Shown in pieces: positions 53,612-62,265 of a stretch of 64,000 bases of DNA. The notes below the pieces were generated by a model that worked only from the letters and a program-made list of their open reading frames with translations, searched no databases and had not been told where the DNA came from. Source of the stretch: Roseomonas aeriglobus (GTDB taxonomy: Bacteria; Pseudomonadota; Alphaproteobacteria; Sphingomonadales; Sphingomonadaceae). The stretch is from NCBI GenBank assembly GCA_016937575.1, contig JAFHKN010000002.1, positions 1,240,001 through 1,304,000 of the forward strand. Reading direction: 5' to 3'. The position numbers were made by a program, and so were the translations under genes. How positions within the stretch are numbered: the stretch's first letter is position 1; every line of letters begins with the position of its first letter.

Positions 53612-55099
53612 CTAACCCTTGTTGCCCATCATCGCCTGCACTTTCGTGATCGCCGCCGGCGCCTGCGCATGCCCGCCTGCCGCCGCGCGTTTCAGCCACG
53701 TCAGCGCACCGGGCAGGTCGCGCGGGCCGCCGCTGCCGTTGGCCATCAGCGCGGCGAGGTTGAACATGCCATCGACGTCGCGGTCCTTCGCGGCCGATTC
53801 GAACCACTTGCGGGCGGTCGCTTCGTCCTTGGCCACCAATGTGCCCTCGTGGAAATAGGTGCCCATCGCGACCTTGGCTTCGGGCAGGCCGGTAAGCGCC
53901 GCCGCCTTGTAAAGGCTGAGCGCGCGCTGCGCGTCGGCTGGAACGCCCTGGCCCAGGTCATAGGCGCGGGCGACGGCGAACAGGGCGGGACCATTGCCGT
54001 AGCGCGCCGCCGCCTGATAGAGTTCGAGCGCCTTGGCGGGATCGCGCTTCAGGCCAGCCTGACCCGTATCGATCAACCGGGCGAGTGCAACCTGAGCGGC
54101 TGGCAGACCATAATCGGCGGCCTTGCGGTAATAGCGGGCGGCTCGTGCTGGGTCGGCAGCGACGCCGTCGCCGGTCAGATAAATGTCGCCGAGCGTCTTG
54201 GCGGCGGCGAGGTGCCCGACGTCATACGCCCGCTCATACCATTTGCACGCCTGCGCCATGTCGCGCGGAATGCCGCCGAAGCCGGTGCGATAGATGTTGG
54301 CGAGCAGGATCGCCGCTTCGCCGATCGCTGTCGTGCGGTCCGGCGCGTCGGGATCAAAGATCGGTGTTTCGAGAACCGGATTGAACCGCAGTTCGGCAAC
54401 GGTCCGCAGTTTCTTGATCGCCTCGACCGGCGTCGCGCGATCGCCGAAGCCGTGCAGGGTCAGTTTGGCGACGAAAAGCTGCGCTTCGTCCCCGCCGTCG
54501 CGGTCGGGCAGTTTGCGAGCCGCCTTTTCGAACCAGGGCAGGGATTCGGCAAAACGTCGCTGGTCGAAGAGCGCAAGGGCCGTCGGCAGCGTTTCGTCGT
54601 TGCGCGCGACAGCTGATCGCGCACCGACCGGACCGGCGTAGAGCGCGCGGCACAGGTCGACCGTTTGTTCCTGCTGGGTTGCGGTGGTCGGGCTGGCGTC
54701 CCGGCCCGTGGCACCGTCGATGCTCTCTGCGGTGTCGGCGATCCCCGTGCCGGGGGCGGTGGCATAGACGGGCTCGCCGACGCCGAACCGCGATTTGGAC
54801 AGCGTCGGAAGCGGTGATCCGACAGGCACGAGCGGCGGCGCGCGATAGTCCGGGTTTCGCGGCAGTCGAGTCGGCAGATAGGGCAGCCGGGCCATCAGCG
54901 GGTCACCCTTCGCCGCCGCGATCTGCGCACGGAAGAATGGATCGGCGGCGATGGCTTCGCAGGTCGCCGATTTCGGCGCCTCTGCCTGCGGCATGCGGGT
55001 CGTCGTAACCGTGACGTCGGGCCGAGTCTGCGCCGCTGCGGCCCCGCCGGTTGCGACGAGTGCCACGCCCAGGGCCGTCCCCATGCTTAACCGTACCAT
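53612..55099 (-). CDS. Secreted Sel1-repeat (tetratricopeptide-like) protein
   Basis: A 495-residue protein with a signal peptide (MVRLSMGTALGVALVATGGAAA). Residues about 255–480 contain Sel1-like repeats of ~36 residues (ACKWYERAYDVGHLAAAKTLGDIY; RAARYYRKAADYGLPAAQVALARL; ALELYQAAARYGNGPALFAVARAYD; ALSLYKAAALTGLPEAKVAMGTYF). Such solenoids mediate protein contacts, often at the envelope. The N-terminal ~150 residues are Pro-rich and unassigned. First gene of a short minus-strand group with the small membrane protein. Confidence 0.85.
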   Translation of the reverse strand: MVRLSMGTALGVALVATGGAAAAQTRPDVTVTTTRMPQAEAPKSATCEAIAADPFFRAQIAAAKGDPLMARLPYLPTRLPRNPDYRAPPLVPVGSPLPTLSKSRFGVGEPVYATAPGTGIADTAESIDGATGRDASPTTATQQEQTVDLCRALYAGPVGARSAVARNDETLPTALALFDQRRFAESLPWFEKAARKLPDRDGGDEAQLFVAKLTLHGFGDRATPVEAIKKLRTVAELRFNPVLETPIFDPDAPDRTTAIGEAAILLANIYRTGFGGIPRDMAQACKWYERAYDVGHLAAAKTLGDIYLTGDGVAADPARAARYYRKAADYGLPAAQVALARLIDTGQAGLKRDPAKALELYQAAARYGNGPALFAVARAYDLGQGVPADAQRALSLYKAAALTGLPEAKVAMGTYFHEGTLVAKDEATARKWFESAAKDRDVDGMFNLAALMANGSGGPRDLPGALTWLKRAAAGGHAQAPAAITKVQAMMGNKG

Positions 55100-55188
55100 C
55101 CGACCTCTCCCGTCATCTGTACGGACGCGAAACTATCCCTGTCGCGCGCGTCCCACAAGCGACGGTCGGTTCGGAATGACCGCTATTG

Positions 55189-55527
55189 TCAGGCTCGGAA
55201 GACGAAAAACGCGCCCACCGCGATGAAGGCGAAGCCGATCAGGTGGTTCACCGTGATCTTCTGCCCCAGATACAGGATCGAAAAGCCCGCGAAGACCGCG
55301 AGCGTGATGACTTCCTGCATGCCCTTCAGCTGGGCGGCGGAATAGACGTTGCTGCCCATCCGATTGGCCGGGACCGCCAGACAATATTCGAAGAAGGCGA
55401 TGCCCCAGCTGACGATGACCGCCGCCCACAGCGGCGCCGACTTGTGCTTGAGATGGCCATACCAGGCGAAGGTCATGAAGACGTTCGACAGGATGAGCAT
55501 CATCGGCGGCGCGATGCGATCGATCAT
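55189..55527 (-). CDS. DMT family protein (DUF486)
   Basis: A 112-residue membrane protein with about four helices. FMTFAWYGHLK, SWGIAFFEYCLAVPANRMG and ITVNHLIGFAFIAVGAFFVF match DUF486 small DMT-type proteins of unknown substrate. ATG 55527. It lies 16 bases downstream of the K+ channel gene on the same strand. Confidence 0.85.
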   Translation of the reverse strand: MIDRIAPPMMLILSNVFMTFAWYGHLKHKSAPLWAAVIVSWGIAFFEYCLAVPANRMGSNVYSAAQLKGMQEVITLAVFAGFSILYLGQKITVNHLIGFAFIAVGAFFVFRA

Positions 55528-55543
55528 GCGAAGCCTTCCCGTG

Positions 55544-56554
55544 TCAGGTCGCGACGATTTCGAGGACGGTGTCGCCGGCCCGTAACGCGCTTGATTCAGA
55601 TTGGTGCCGCCCGAACGACAGGCCGTCGCGGTAGACGCGCAGGCCGGTTCCCGTTGCCAGATCGGTCAGCGACATTCCGACCTCGTGCGCGGCCACTTCA
55701 CGTTCGCGCAGGGCCACCGTACCGTGAATCGAAGCGAGGTCGGTCAGATATTCCGTGACGCGACCGCCGCGCGAGGAGGTGGCGAGCAGCAGCCCTGCGA
55801 AGCTCACGGGGTTGATCACGACGGTCGCCCCGGCGGCACGGGCCGGCAGCTCATTGTCTTCGTTGCGCACGACGGTGCTGATCGGAACATCGGGCGCAAG
55901 ATGCCGGGCGCTCAGCGTAATGAGCACCGATGTATCGTCGCGGCCGGCGGTCACGATCACCAAGCGGGCGGTCGGGAGGTGAATGTCCGACAGCGTCTGG
56001 TCGCGGGTCGCGTCCCCCTCAAGCACCAGGCAGCCGAGTGCCTTGGCCTCGGCGATCCGCTCCGCATCCGGGTCGACGACGACGATGCGATCGGGCGCCT
56101 CCCCACGTGCGATCAGTTCCGCGACGGCTTCCGCGCCGGTGTGGCCATAGCCGGCGACGACGATGTGCCCCTTCAGGGTCTTTTGCAGCACGGCCATCCG
56201 CCATTTGTCCCAGGTTCGCTTGAGCACGAAGTCGTAGGCGGTTCCGATGAACAGCAGAACCACGAAAACGCGGATCGGCGTGACGATCAGCGCATCGAAC
56301 ATCCGCGCGCGCTCGCTGACCGGTGCGATGTCGCCGTACCCGGTCGTGGTGATCGAGATCATCGTGAAATAGACGACGTCGAGGAAGCTGACATGCTGGT
56401 CGTAATTGTCGCGCAAGCCATCGCGGTCGAGCCAGTGTACCGCGATCGCCAGACCGACCAGACCCAGAACCGCGGTGACGCGCCAGCCGATCGACAGCCA
56501 GATCGGCAACTGCGACTTGCGTTGGAGGGTGCCGGGGTGGGCGGGGCGGGTCAC
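55544..56554 (-). CDS. Potassium channel family protein with RCK/TrkA domains
   Basis: A 336-residue two-TM channel. Helices about 18–42 and 85–108 flank the pore loop with the K+ selectivity filter TTTGYGD (residues 69–75). A TrkA-N domain follows: VVAGYGHTGAEAVAEL (G-x-G-x-x-G nucleotide site) and VVVDPDAERIAEA, then a TrkA-C-like end (GLRVYRDGLSFG). Start GTG 56554 is chosen because the codons upstream are inside an inverted repeat. Ligand gating by NAD(H), ATP or Ca cannot be decided. Confidence 0.9.
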   Translation of the reverse strand: MTRPAHPGTLQRKSQLPIWLSIGWRVTAVLGLVGLAIAVHWLDRDGLRDNYDQHVSFLDVVYFTMISITTTGYGDIAPVSERARMFDALIVTPIRVFVVLLFIGTAYDFVLKRTWDKWRMAVLQKTLKGHIVVAGYGHTGAEAVAELIARGEAPDRIVVVDPDAERIAEAKALGCLVLEGDATRDQTLSDIHLPTARLVIVTAGRDDTSVLITLSARHLAPDVPISTVVRNEDNELPARAAGATVVINPVSFAGLLLATSSRGGRVTEYLTDLASIHGTVALREREVAAHEVGMSLTDLATGTGLRVYRDGLSFGRHQSESSALRAGDTVLEIVAT

Positions 56555-56561
56555 GGGGCCG

Positions 56562-56638
56562 TGCTCCTGCGCAGGCGGGAGCACGCCGTTGTCGGGGACG
56601 CCGCTGCTGCTTCCCGGCTCCCGCCTGCGCGGAAGCAT
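56562..56638. repeat. Inverted repeat upstream of the K+ channel gene
   Basis: Arms TGCTCCTGCGCAGGCGGGAGC (56562–56582, split here only by reading) and the inverted TGCTTCCGCGCAGGCGGGAGCC (56617–56638) match except at two or three positions. Core CCTGCGCAGG. A separate family from copies A–C. Confidence 0.7.
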
Positions 56639-56654
56639 GGTGGACGTTCCGATC

Positions 56655-57746
56655 TCACAGCGACGGCAGGTAGCTCGATGGGTTCACCGGGGTGCGGCCG
56701 TTGCGCACCTCGAAATGCAACTCGGGCCGATCCGCGAAGCCGGTGTTGCCGGATAGGGCGATGCGCTGCCCCTTCTTGACCGCCTGGCCGCGGGTGACGA
56801 GCAACTGGCTGGCATGGCCATAAACGGTGGTCAGCCCGCTGCCGTGTTTCAGGATGACAAGCCCGCCGAAGGCCGCGACGTCGCTGCCGGCATAGGCGAC
56901 GACCCCATCGGCCGCGGCCAGCACCGGCGTGCCGAGCGGCACCGCGATCTTGATGCCGTTGTTTCGCTCGCCCGACTGACCGGGCCCGAATCGGCTGACG
57001 ATCTGCCCGCGGACCGGCCAGACGAATCGTCCTGGCGCGGTGGTCGGTGCGATGACCTGCGCGACGGTCGGGACCGGGCGGCTGGGCGTCGTCGTCGGCC
57101 GTACCGGGCGCTGATTGCTGGCGATCGCGGGTTCGCTGCCGGTAACCAGGTCGTCGATGTCGAGGCGGAAGGCCGCAGCGCGCTCGGCGGCGGTGACCGG
57201 ACGTTCCGCCGGGCTGCCACCGGGGATCAGCACGCGCTGGCCGACGCGGAGGATATAGGGTTCGGCAAGCTGGTTGTCGGTGACGATCCGTCCCCAGTCG
57301 ACGCCATAGGCGCGGGCGATGGCGATGCCGGTCTCGCCGGCGCGGACCAGATGGTAACGCCCACCGGGGATCGTCAGACGCTGGCCAGGAACGATGACAT
57401 AGGGGGGCGTCAGGCCATTGGCCCGTGCGATCGCCTCCGACCCCGCCCCAGTACGCTCGGCAATACCGCGCAGGGAATCACCCGGGCGAACCTCGTAGGT
57501 CGACGCGGGCACCGTGCGCGCATCCGGAGTGACGGGGCGCGCCTTCCACGCCGGTGGTGGCGCGGCGGGTGCGACGACGCCGTCGCTCAGCGTTTCGCGG
57601 CGGTATTCGGTCTGACGTTGCGGAGCGGGGCGCTCGTCTGCGCGCGGCAGCGGCAGCGGCTGGTCGTATCGCGGGCCTTCCATGCTGGGGATGCAGCCGG
57701 CCAGCGCACTCGCCCCGGCGGTCATCCATAGCAGTCTCGCCCGCAT
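56655..57746 (-). CDS. nlpD: NlpD-like lipoprotein: two LysM and degenerate LytM (M23) domain
   Basis: A 363-residue lipoprotein. Lipobox is LAGC at the end of MRARLLWMTAGASALAGC. Two LysM motifs follow (TYEVRPGDSLRGIAERTG; YHLVRAGETGIAIARAYG), binding peptidoglycan. The C-terminal M23 domain keeps YGHAS (about residue 310) and LHFEVRNGRTPVNP (about 343) but the first zinc motif reads RNNGIKIAVPLG, with His and Asp replaced by Asn and Lys. It is therefore probably not an endopeptidase but an amidase activator, as in NlpD/EnvC. surE lies immediately upstream on the same strand, matching the surE–nlpD order in many bacteria (pcm absent here). Confidence 0.9.
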   Translation of the reverse strand: MRARLLWMTAGASALAGCIPSMEGPRYDQPLPLPRADERPAPQRQTEYRRETLSDGVVAPAAPPPAWKARPVTPDARTVPASTYEVRPGDSLRGIAERTGAGSEAIARANGLTPPYVIVPGQRLTIPGGRYHLVRAGETGIAIARAYGVDWGRIVTDNQLAEPYILRVGQRVLIPGGSPAERPVTAAERAAAFRLDIDDLVTGSEPAIASNQRPVRPTTTPSRPVPTVAQVIAPTTAPGRFVWPVRGQIVSRFGPGQSGERNNGIKIAVPLGTPVLAAADGVVAYAGSDVAAFGGLVILKHGSGLTTVYGHASQLLVTRGQAVKKGQRIALSGNTGFADRPELHFEVRNGRTPVNPSSYLPSL

Positions 57747-57759
57747 CGCCGTCCCCCCT

Positions 57760-58527
57760 TCAGTCTCCGTAGACAGCCGCCACCCTAGCAAGCGAATCGC
57801 GATGCGTCATGTCGAGGTGGAGCGGCGTGACGGTGACATAGCCCGCCTCGATCGCCTCCAGGTCGGTGTCGATCACGGGCGAGAAGGGCACGGTGCCGAG
57901 ACCGTACCAATAATAGTCGAACCCGCGCGGATCGCGACGTTTGTCGATCTTCAGACGGCCATAGTCGCGCAGTCCCTGCGCGACGGCCTTGATCCCGGCG
58001 ACGGCGTCGGCAGCGATGGGCGGAAAGTTGATGTTGACCAGGGTACGCGGCGCCCATTCCATGTCGATGAGGGGCCGAACCGACCGCTCGAACCACGCTT
58101 CCGCCGCATCGAAGCTGACGCGTTCGCCGGGTGCCGGCGTCGCATAGCGCTGGCTGAGCGCGATCGAGCGGATGCCGGCAAGCGCACCCTCCATCGCCGC
58201 GGAAACGGTGCCCGAATAGCTGACATCTTCGCCGAGATTTGCGCCGCGGTTGATCCCCGAGAGGATCAGGTCGGGCCGCGCATCCGCCATGATCTCGCCC
58301 AGCGCCATCATCACTGCGTCGGTCGGCGTGCCGGTGACCGCCCAGCGTTTTTCGCCGAAGCTGCGCAGGCGGACGGGTTCCGTCAGGGTCAGGGAACGAC
58401 CCTTGCCGGATTGCTCGTCCGCCGGCGCGACGACGGTGACGTCGTCGGACAGCGTGCGCGCCAGACGTTCGAGTATGCCGAGGCCGCGAGCGTGGATGCC
58501 GTCGTCGTTGGTGAGCAGAATGCGCAC
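57760..58527 (-). CDS. surE: 5'/3'-nucleotidase SurE
   Basis: A 255-residue SurE, a metal-dependent nucleoside-monophosphate phosphatase linked to stationary-phase survival. MRILLTNDDGIHARGL carries the Asp-Asp metal ligands, APADEQSGKGRSLTL follows, then VTGTPTDAVMMAL and LILSGINRGANLGEDVSYSG with Asn. ATG 58527 is normal. It lies between serS (upstream, repeat-separated) and nlpD. Confidence 0.96.
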   Translation of the reverse strand: MRILLTNDDGIHARGLGILERLARTLSDDVTVVAPADEQSGKGRSLTLTEPVRLRSFGEKRWAVTGTPTDAVMMALGEIMADARPDLILSGINRGANLGEDVSYSGTVSAAMEGALAGIRSIALSQRYATPAPGERVSFDAAEAWFERSVRPLIDMEWAPRTLVNINFPPIAADAVAGIKAVAQGLRDYGRLKIDKRRDPRGFDYYWYGLGTVPFSPVIDTDLEAIEAGYVTVTPLHLDMTHRDSLARVAAVYGD

Positions 58528-58542
58528 GACCCTAAATCCTCG

Positions 58543-58650
58543 CCTGTAAGGGGAGGTGGCAGCCCGCAGGGCTGACGGAGGGGTTTTCCGCTATCCGGAT
58601 AGGGTGACACCCCTCCGTCGCGCTGGCGCGCGCCACCTCCCCTTTCAGGG
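58543..58650. repeat. Inverted repeat between serS and surE
   Basis: Left block AAGGGGAGGTGGCAGCCCGC… with GACGGAGGGGT and right block ACCCCTCCGTCGCGC… with CCACCTCCCCTTTCAGG are inverted copies around TCCGCTATCCGGATAG. It is the third dispersed-repeat type in the window. Confidence 0.75.
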
Positions 58651-58656
58651 GCGGGT

Positions 58657-59931
58657 TCATCGCGTCGGCTCCACCACCGTAAGACCGCCCATGTACGGAT
58701 GCAGCACCTCCGGCACGACGACGCTGCCGTTCTCCTGCTGATAATTCTCCATCACCGCGACCAGCGTTCGGCCGACCGCCAGCCCCGAACCGTTCAGGGT
58801 GTGGACGAACCGCGTACCCTTTTCGCCCGCGGGGCGGTACCGCGCGTTCATGCGGCGGGCCTGAAAGTCGCCGGTGGTCGAGCAACTCGAAATCTCGCGA
58901 TAGGCGTTCTGGCCGGGCAGCCATACTTCGAGATCGAAGGTGCGACGCGCGCCGAAGCCCATGTCGCCGGTGCACAGGAACATCCGGCGATAGGGCAGGG
59001 CGAGCGCTTCGAGGATGCCCTCGGCACAGGCCGTCATCCGTTCATGCTCGGCGTCGCTGTCCTCGGGGCGGCAGACGGTGACGAGTTCGACCTTCTCGAA
59101 CTGATGCTGCCGGATGAAGCCGCGGGTATCGCGGCCGGCAGCGCCCGCTTCGCTGCGGAAGCACAAGGTGTGCGCCGTCATGCGGATGGGCTCGGCAAGA
59201 TCGTCGAGGATGCGACCGGCGACCGAGGCGGTCAGGCTGACCTCCGACGTGGGGATCAGCCAGCGGCCGTCGGTCGTCTTGAATGAATCCTCGGCGAACT
59301 TCGGCAGTTTGTCGGTGCCGTACATCGCGCCGTCGTTGACCAGCACGGGCGGATTGCATTCGATATAGCCGTTCTGCGTGACATGGCGGTCGAGCATGAA
59401 CTGCGCGAGCGCGCGGTGCAGCCGCGCGATCCCGCCACGCAGGAAGGTGAAGCGCGCGCCCGACAAACGTGCGCCGGCGTCGAAATCCATGCCCAGCGCC
59501 GGGCCCAGGTCGGCATGTTCCTTCGGCTCGAACGCGAAGCTGCGGGGCGTGCCCCAGCGCTTCTGCTCGACGTTGCCGGCTTCGTCGTCGCCGGCGGGAA
59601 CATCGTCTGCCGGCAGATTGGGGATGGTCGCGAGCCGCGCCGTCAGCTGCTCGGCCACCGCCTTCTGCTCGGCTTCGATCTGCGGCAGGCGTTCCTTCAG
59701 CTCGGCGACTTCCGCCATCAGGTCGGTCGGGTCATCGCGACGGGCCTTGGCCGCACCGACCGCCTTCGAGGCTTCGTTGCGGCGGGCGAGTACCGCCTGC
59801 ACTTCTGTCGTCAGCGCGCGCGAGCGTTCGTCGATCGCCAGCAGCTCGGTGCTGAGGGGCTTGAGACCGCGGCGGGCGAGGCCGGCGTCGAAAGCTTGCG
59901 GATTTTCGCGGATGAAGCGGATGTCGTGCAT
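58657..59931 (-). CDS. serS: Seryl-tRNA synthetase
   Basis: A 424-residue class II SerRS. The N-terminal long coiled coil ([20 protein letters not shown]…) binds the tRNA-Ser variable arm. Motif 2 is [23 protein letters not shown] and motif 3 is [22 protein letters not shown] 59931 ([14 protein letters not shown]) is the family start. It is divergent from the host-attachment-family gene. Confidence 0.97.
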   Translation of the reverse strand: MHDIRFIRENPQAFDAGLARRGLKPLSTELLAIDERSRALTTEVQAVLARRNEASKAVGAAKARRDDPTDLMAEVAELKERLPQIEAEQKAVAEQLTARLATIPNLPADDVPAGDDEAGNVEQKRWGTPRSFAFEPKEHADLGPALGMDFDAGARLSGARFTFLRGGIARLHRALAQFMLDRHVTQNGYIECNPPVLVNDGAMYGTDKLPKFAEDSFKTTDGRWLIPTSEVSLTASVAGRILDDLAEPIRMTAHTLCFRSEAGAAGRDTRGFIRQHQFEKVELVTVCRPEDSDAEHERMTACAEGILEALALPYRRMFLCTGDMGFGARRTFDLEVWLPGQNAYREISSCSTTGDFQARRMNARYRPAGEKGTRFVHTLNGSGLAVGRTLVAVMENYQQENGSVVVPEVLHPYMGGLTVVEPTR

Positions 59932-60016
59932 GGCGCCGCGCTATGACGGGCCCTCGTCAGCGGCGCAACCCGCAGGCGCCCGGCACGTTGTCCGAGCGAA
60001 ACCAAAGGAGAGAAGA

Positions 60017-60472
60017 ATGCGGGTTCCGCACAACGCCATGGTGGTCGTCGCCGACGGTCGCAAGATGCTGTTCCTGAGGAACGAGGGCGATGGCCTTGCC
60101 CCCAATCTCCAGGTCGAACACGCCGAGGAACAGGCCAACCCGGCCGATCGCGACCAGAAGACCGATCTGGCCGGCCGGGCCGCCTCCACGCGTGGCGGCA
60201 GCTTTGCGGCCGGCGGCGGGACGATGGGCGAAGTGGATTTCCACCAGCAGGAGGAAGACCGGTTTGCTGCGTCCGCCGCCGATCTGCTCAAGAAGCGTGC
60301 TCTGGCAAACGACTTCGAACAGCTCATCATCGTTGCCCCGCCCAAGACGCTGGGCGAGATGCGCAAACATTATCACAAGGAGGTCATCGACCGCCTGGCC
60401 GGCGAACTGGCCAAGGATCTGACGGGGCATCCGATCCCGGATATCGAGAAGGCGCTGATCGCCGCCGAGTAA
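60017..60472 (+). CDS. Host attachment-family protein
   Basis: A 151-residue protein starting MRVPHNAMVVVADGRKMLF. Conserved blocks are LFLRNEGD, GRAASTRGGSFAAGGG, EEDRFAASAADLL, LIIVAPPKTLGEMRKHYHKEV and AKDLTGHPIPDIE, as in the Host_attach (protein required for attachment to host cells) family; the fold is related to eRF1 domain 1-like proteins. Function in a free-living bacterium is unknown. The ATG follows AAAGGAGAGAAG, a strong ribosome-binding site. A terminator follows. Confidence 0.85.
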   Translation: MRVPHNAMVVVADGRKMLFLRNEGDGLAPNLQVEHAEEQANPADRDQKTDLAGRAASTRGGSFAAGGGTMGEVDFHQQEEDRFAASAADLLKKRALANDFEQLIIVAPPKTLGEMRKHYHKEVIDRLAGELAKDLTGHPIPDIEKALIAAE

Positions 60473-60515
60473 GGCCGTCCATATCGCCGGGAACAGGCAG
60501 GCTTCCCAGACACAG

Positions 60516-60553
60516 AAAAGGCCCGGCTCCCTCCCCAGGGAACCGGGCCTTTT
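60516..60553. terminator. Bidirectional rho-independent terminator
   Basis: AAAA-GGCCCGG (60520–60526), loop, CCGGGCC-TTTT (60543–60553). It serves the plus-strand host-attachment gene and the convergent minus-strand low-complexity gene. Confidence 0.85.
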
Positions 60554-60576
60554 CTCCATTCTGCCGGCAGGTAGGG

Positions 60577-61848
60577 TCAGGCCGCGGTATCGTCCTTCTT
60601 CTTCGACAGCCGCTTGCGAACGACCAGAGCGGCCGCGGCGCCACCGAACAGCAGGAGCATCGGCGGAGCGGGAACGGGGGCGGGGCCGTCCGGGCCCGGC
60701 GGGGTGTCGCCGCCGCTCGAGCCGCCGTTGGAGCCGCCGTTCGACGACCAGCCACCGTTCGACGACCAGCCGCCGTTCGATCCGCCGTTCGACGACCAGC
60801 CGCCGTTGGATCCGCCGTTCGACGACCAGCCGCCGCTCGACGAGCCGCACTTATACTTGCAGTCCGAACCGCCAGACGAACCCGGCTTGCCGCCGCCATT
60901 CTGACCTTGGCCCTGACCCTGACCCTGACCTTGGCCCTGGTTCTGGCCCTGGTTTTGACCCTGACCCTGGTTCTGGCTCTGCTCGTTCTTGTTCTCGTTC
61001 GAGTTCTTATTTTCGTTGTTGTTCTGATTATTGTTGTTGTTCGTGTTCTTGTTATCGATGTCGATGTTCACATCGCCACCGCTCGACGACGAACTTGAGC
61101 TGGAGCTGGACGAGCTGGAACTCGACGAGGAACTGGAGCTGGACGAGCTCGACGTCGATGTGATGATGACGCCTGCGCCGCCGCCACCGCCGCCGCCACC
61201 GAAGAAGCCGCCGGCGAAGAAACCGCCGCCACCGCCGCCACCACCGCCGCCGATCACGACCGGAGCGCCGCCACCGCCGCCACCCGAAACGACCGGCATG
61301 GGTGCCGGTGCAGCTGCTGTCGTGACCACGACCCCGCCGCCCGTCGTGCGTGTGACGCGGCGGATGGTGCAGCGAACCGTGCGACGCGACGACCCGCTGC
61401 CGACGACCATGCGGCCGTAGGTGACGGTGCTGCTGCTGCCCGACGACGCTCCGGCACCACCGCTTTCGTGCGTTTCACGCGATGAATAGCTGGCGCCTGC
61501 CCCGGCGCCGGCACCATAGCCGGTCCCGCCGACTCCAACGCCACCGCTGCTGCCGTGCCCGCCGGTGCCGTGCGTGACGACCGTGCGCTCCATCCCCGCA
61601 CCGCTTGCGCCCGCGCCGGCGAACGGCACGCAGTCACCGCCGCCCTGATAGGACACGGTACGGCGAACCACCTGACGCTGGACGACCTTTCGCGGCGCAG
61701 GCCGCGCGGGCGGTCGCTTGACGTTGGGCTTGGCGGCAAAGTCCCGCTTTGCCTGGACCTGGTCGGCGACATGCACCGCACCGCCGCCGATAAGGGCACC
61801 ACCGGCCGCAAAGGCGCTGAGTTTCGCAAGAGCCATCCGAACGGACAT
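60577..61848 (-). CDS. Low-complexity exported protein with sorting-type C-terminal anchor
   Basis: A 423-residue protein. The N-terminus has a signal-like segment (LSAFAAGGALIGGGAVHVADQ). The body is extreme: Gly runs (about 180–220), a block of 24 consecutive serines encoded by five different serine codons (61081–61152), then Asn/Gln-rich NNNNNQNNNENKNSNENK, then repeated QNQGQGQNQGQ, and WSSNGGSNGG repeats (encoded by a ~30-base DNA repeat at about 60724–60841). It ends PAPVPAPPMLLLFGGAAAALVVRKR, a Pro-rich/TM/basic tail like PEP-CTERM-type sorting signals. Four Cys are present. Function unknown; probably a surface or matrix protein. ATG 61848 has GGGAAG about 9 bases upstream. Confidence 0.72.
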   Translation of the reverse strand: MSVRMALAKLSAFAAGGALIGGGAVHVADQVQAKRDFAAKPNVKRPPARPAPRKVVQRQVVRRTVSYQGGGDCVPFAGAGASGAGMERTVVTHGTGGHGSSGGVGVGGTGYGAGAGAGASYSSRETHESGGAGASSGSSSTVTYGRMVVGSGSSRRTVRCTIRRVTRTTGGGVVVTTAAAPAPMPVVSGGGGGGAPVVIGGGGGGGGGGFFAGGFFGGGGGGGGAGVIITSTSSSSSSSSSSSSSSSSSSSSSSSSGGDVNIDIDNKNTNNNNNQNNNENKNSNENKNEQSQNQGQGQNQGQNQGQGQGQGQGQGQNGGGKPGSSGGSDCKYKCGSSSGGWSSNGGSNGGWSSNGGSNGGWSSNGGWSSNGGSNGGSSGGDTPPGPDGPAPVPAPPMLLLFGGAAAALVVRKRLSKKKDDTAA

Positions 61849-62265
61849 GACGACAAACTTCCCAAAGTGCCTGATCGTCCGCCAGTTTTAGCGTGCGACC
61901 TTTCGGCGATGTCTCAGGAAAGTGCAGAACAAACCGTTAAGTGCAACTGCGTTAACTATGAAAAGCTTGGCAATTTGTTGAAATGATCACCAGCCGACGA
62001 TGGTGGCATGGTTAACGTATTATTTCGGGACGGAATCGAATGCTTGTCGTGGCCCGCTGAAGAAAGGATGCGTTCAAAACGGCTTGATCGAGATCGGCCG
62101 TTCAGCGCCAAGACAGCCGGACTGTGCCAAACACAACACAGTGGCCGACGGTTTCGAATCGGTCGCTTGTGGTGCCCCCGGCGCTTCCCTATAGGCGGCG
62201 CGGGCACAATGAAGCGGTCTTTCGAGAGACGCGATCTCCCGACAGAACCGAAGTGGAGAGTGGGG
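61849..62265. promoter_or_regulatory. AT-richer divergent intergenic region (417 bases) before dksA
   Basis: Contains no convincing gene. It is noticeably richer in A+T than its surroundings and must hold the promoters of the low-complexity gene (leftward) and dksA (rightward). Several TTAA half-sites occur (GTTAAGTGC, GCGTTAACT, GGTTAACG), including an inverted GTTAA…TTAAC pair at about 61936–61956, but none has CtrA spacing. No firm -10/-35 pair is claimed. Confidence 0.4.

Noticed and set aside
60724..60841. Minisatellite as an independent non-coding repeat
   Set aside because: The repeats keep frame and encode WSSNGGSNGG units of the low-complexity protein, so they are described there.
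61936..61956. GTTAA…TTAAC in the dksA upstream region as a CtrA site
   Set aside because: Spacing between the TTAA halves is 11, not 7.
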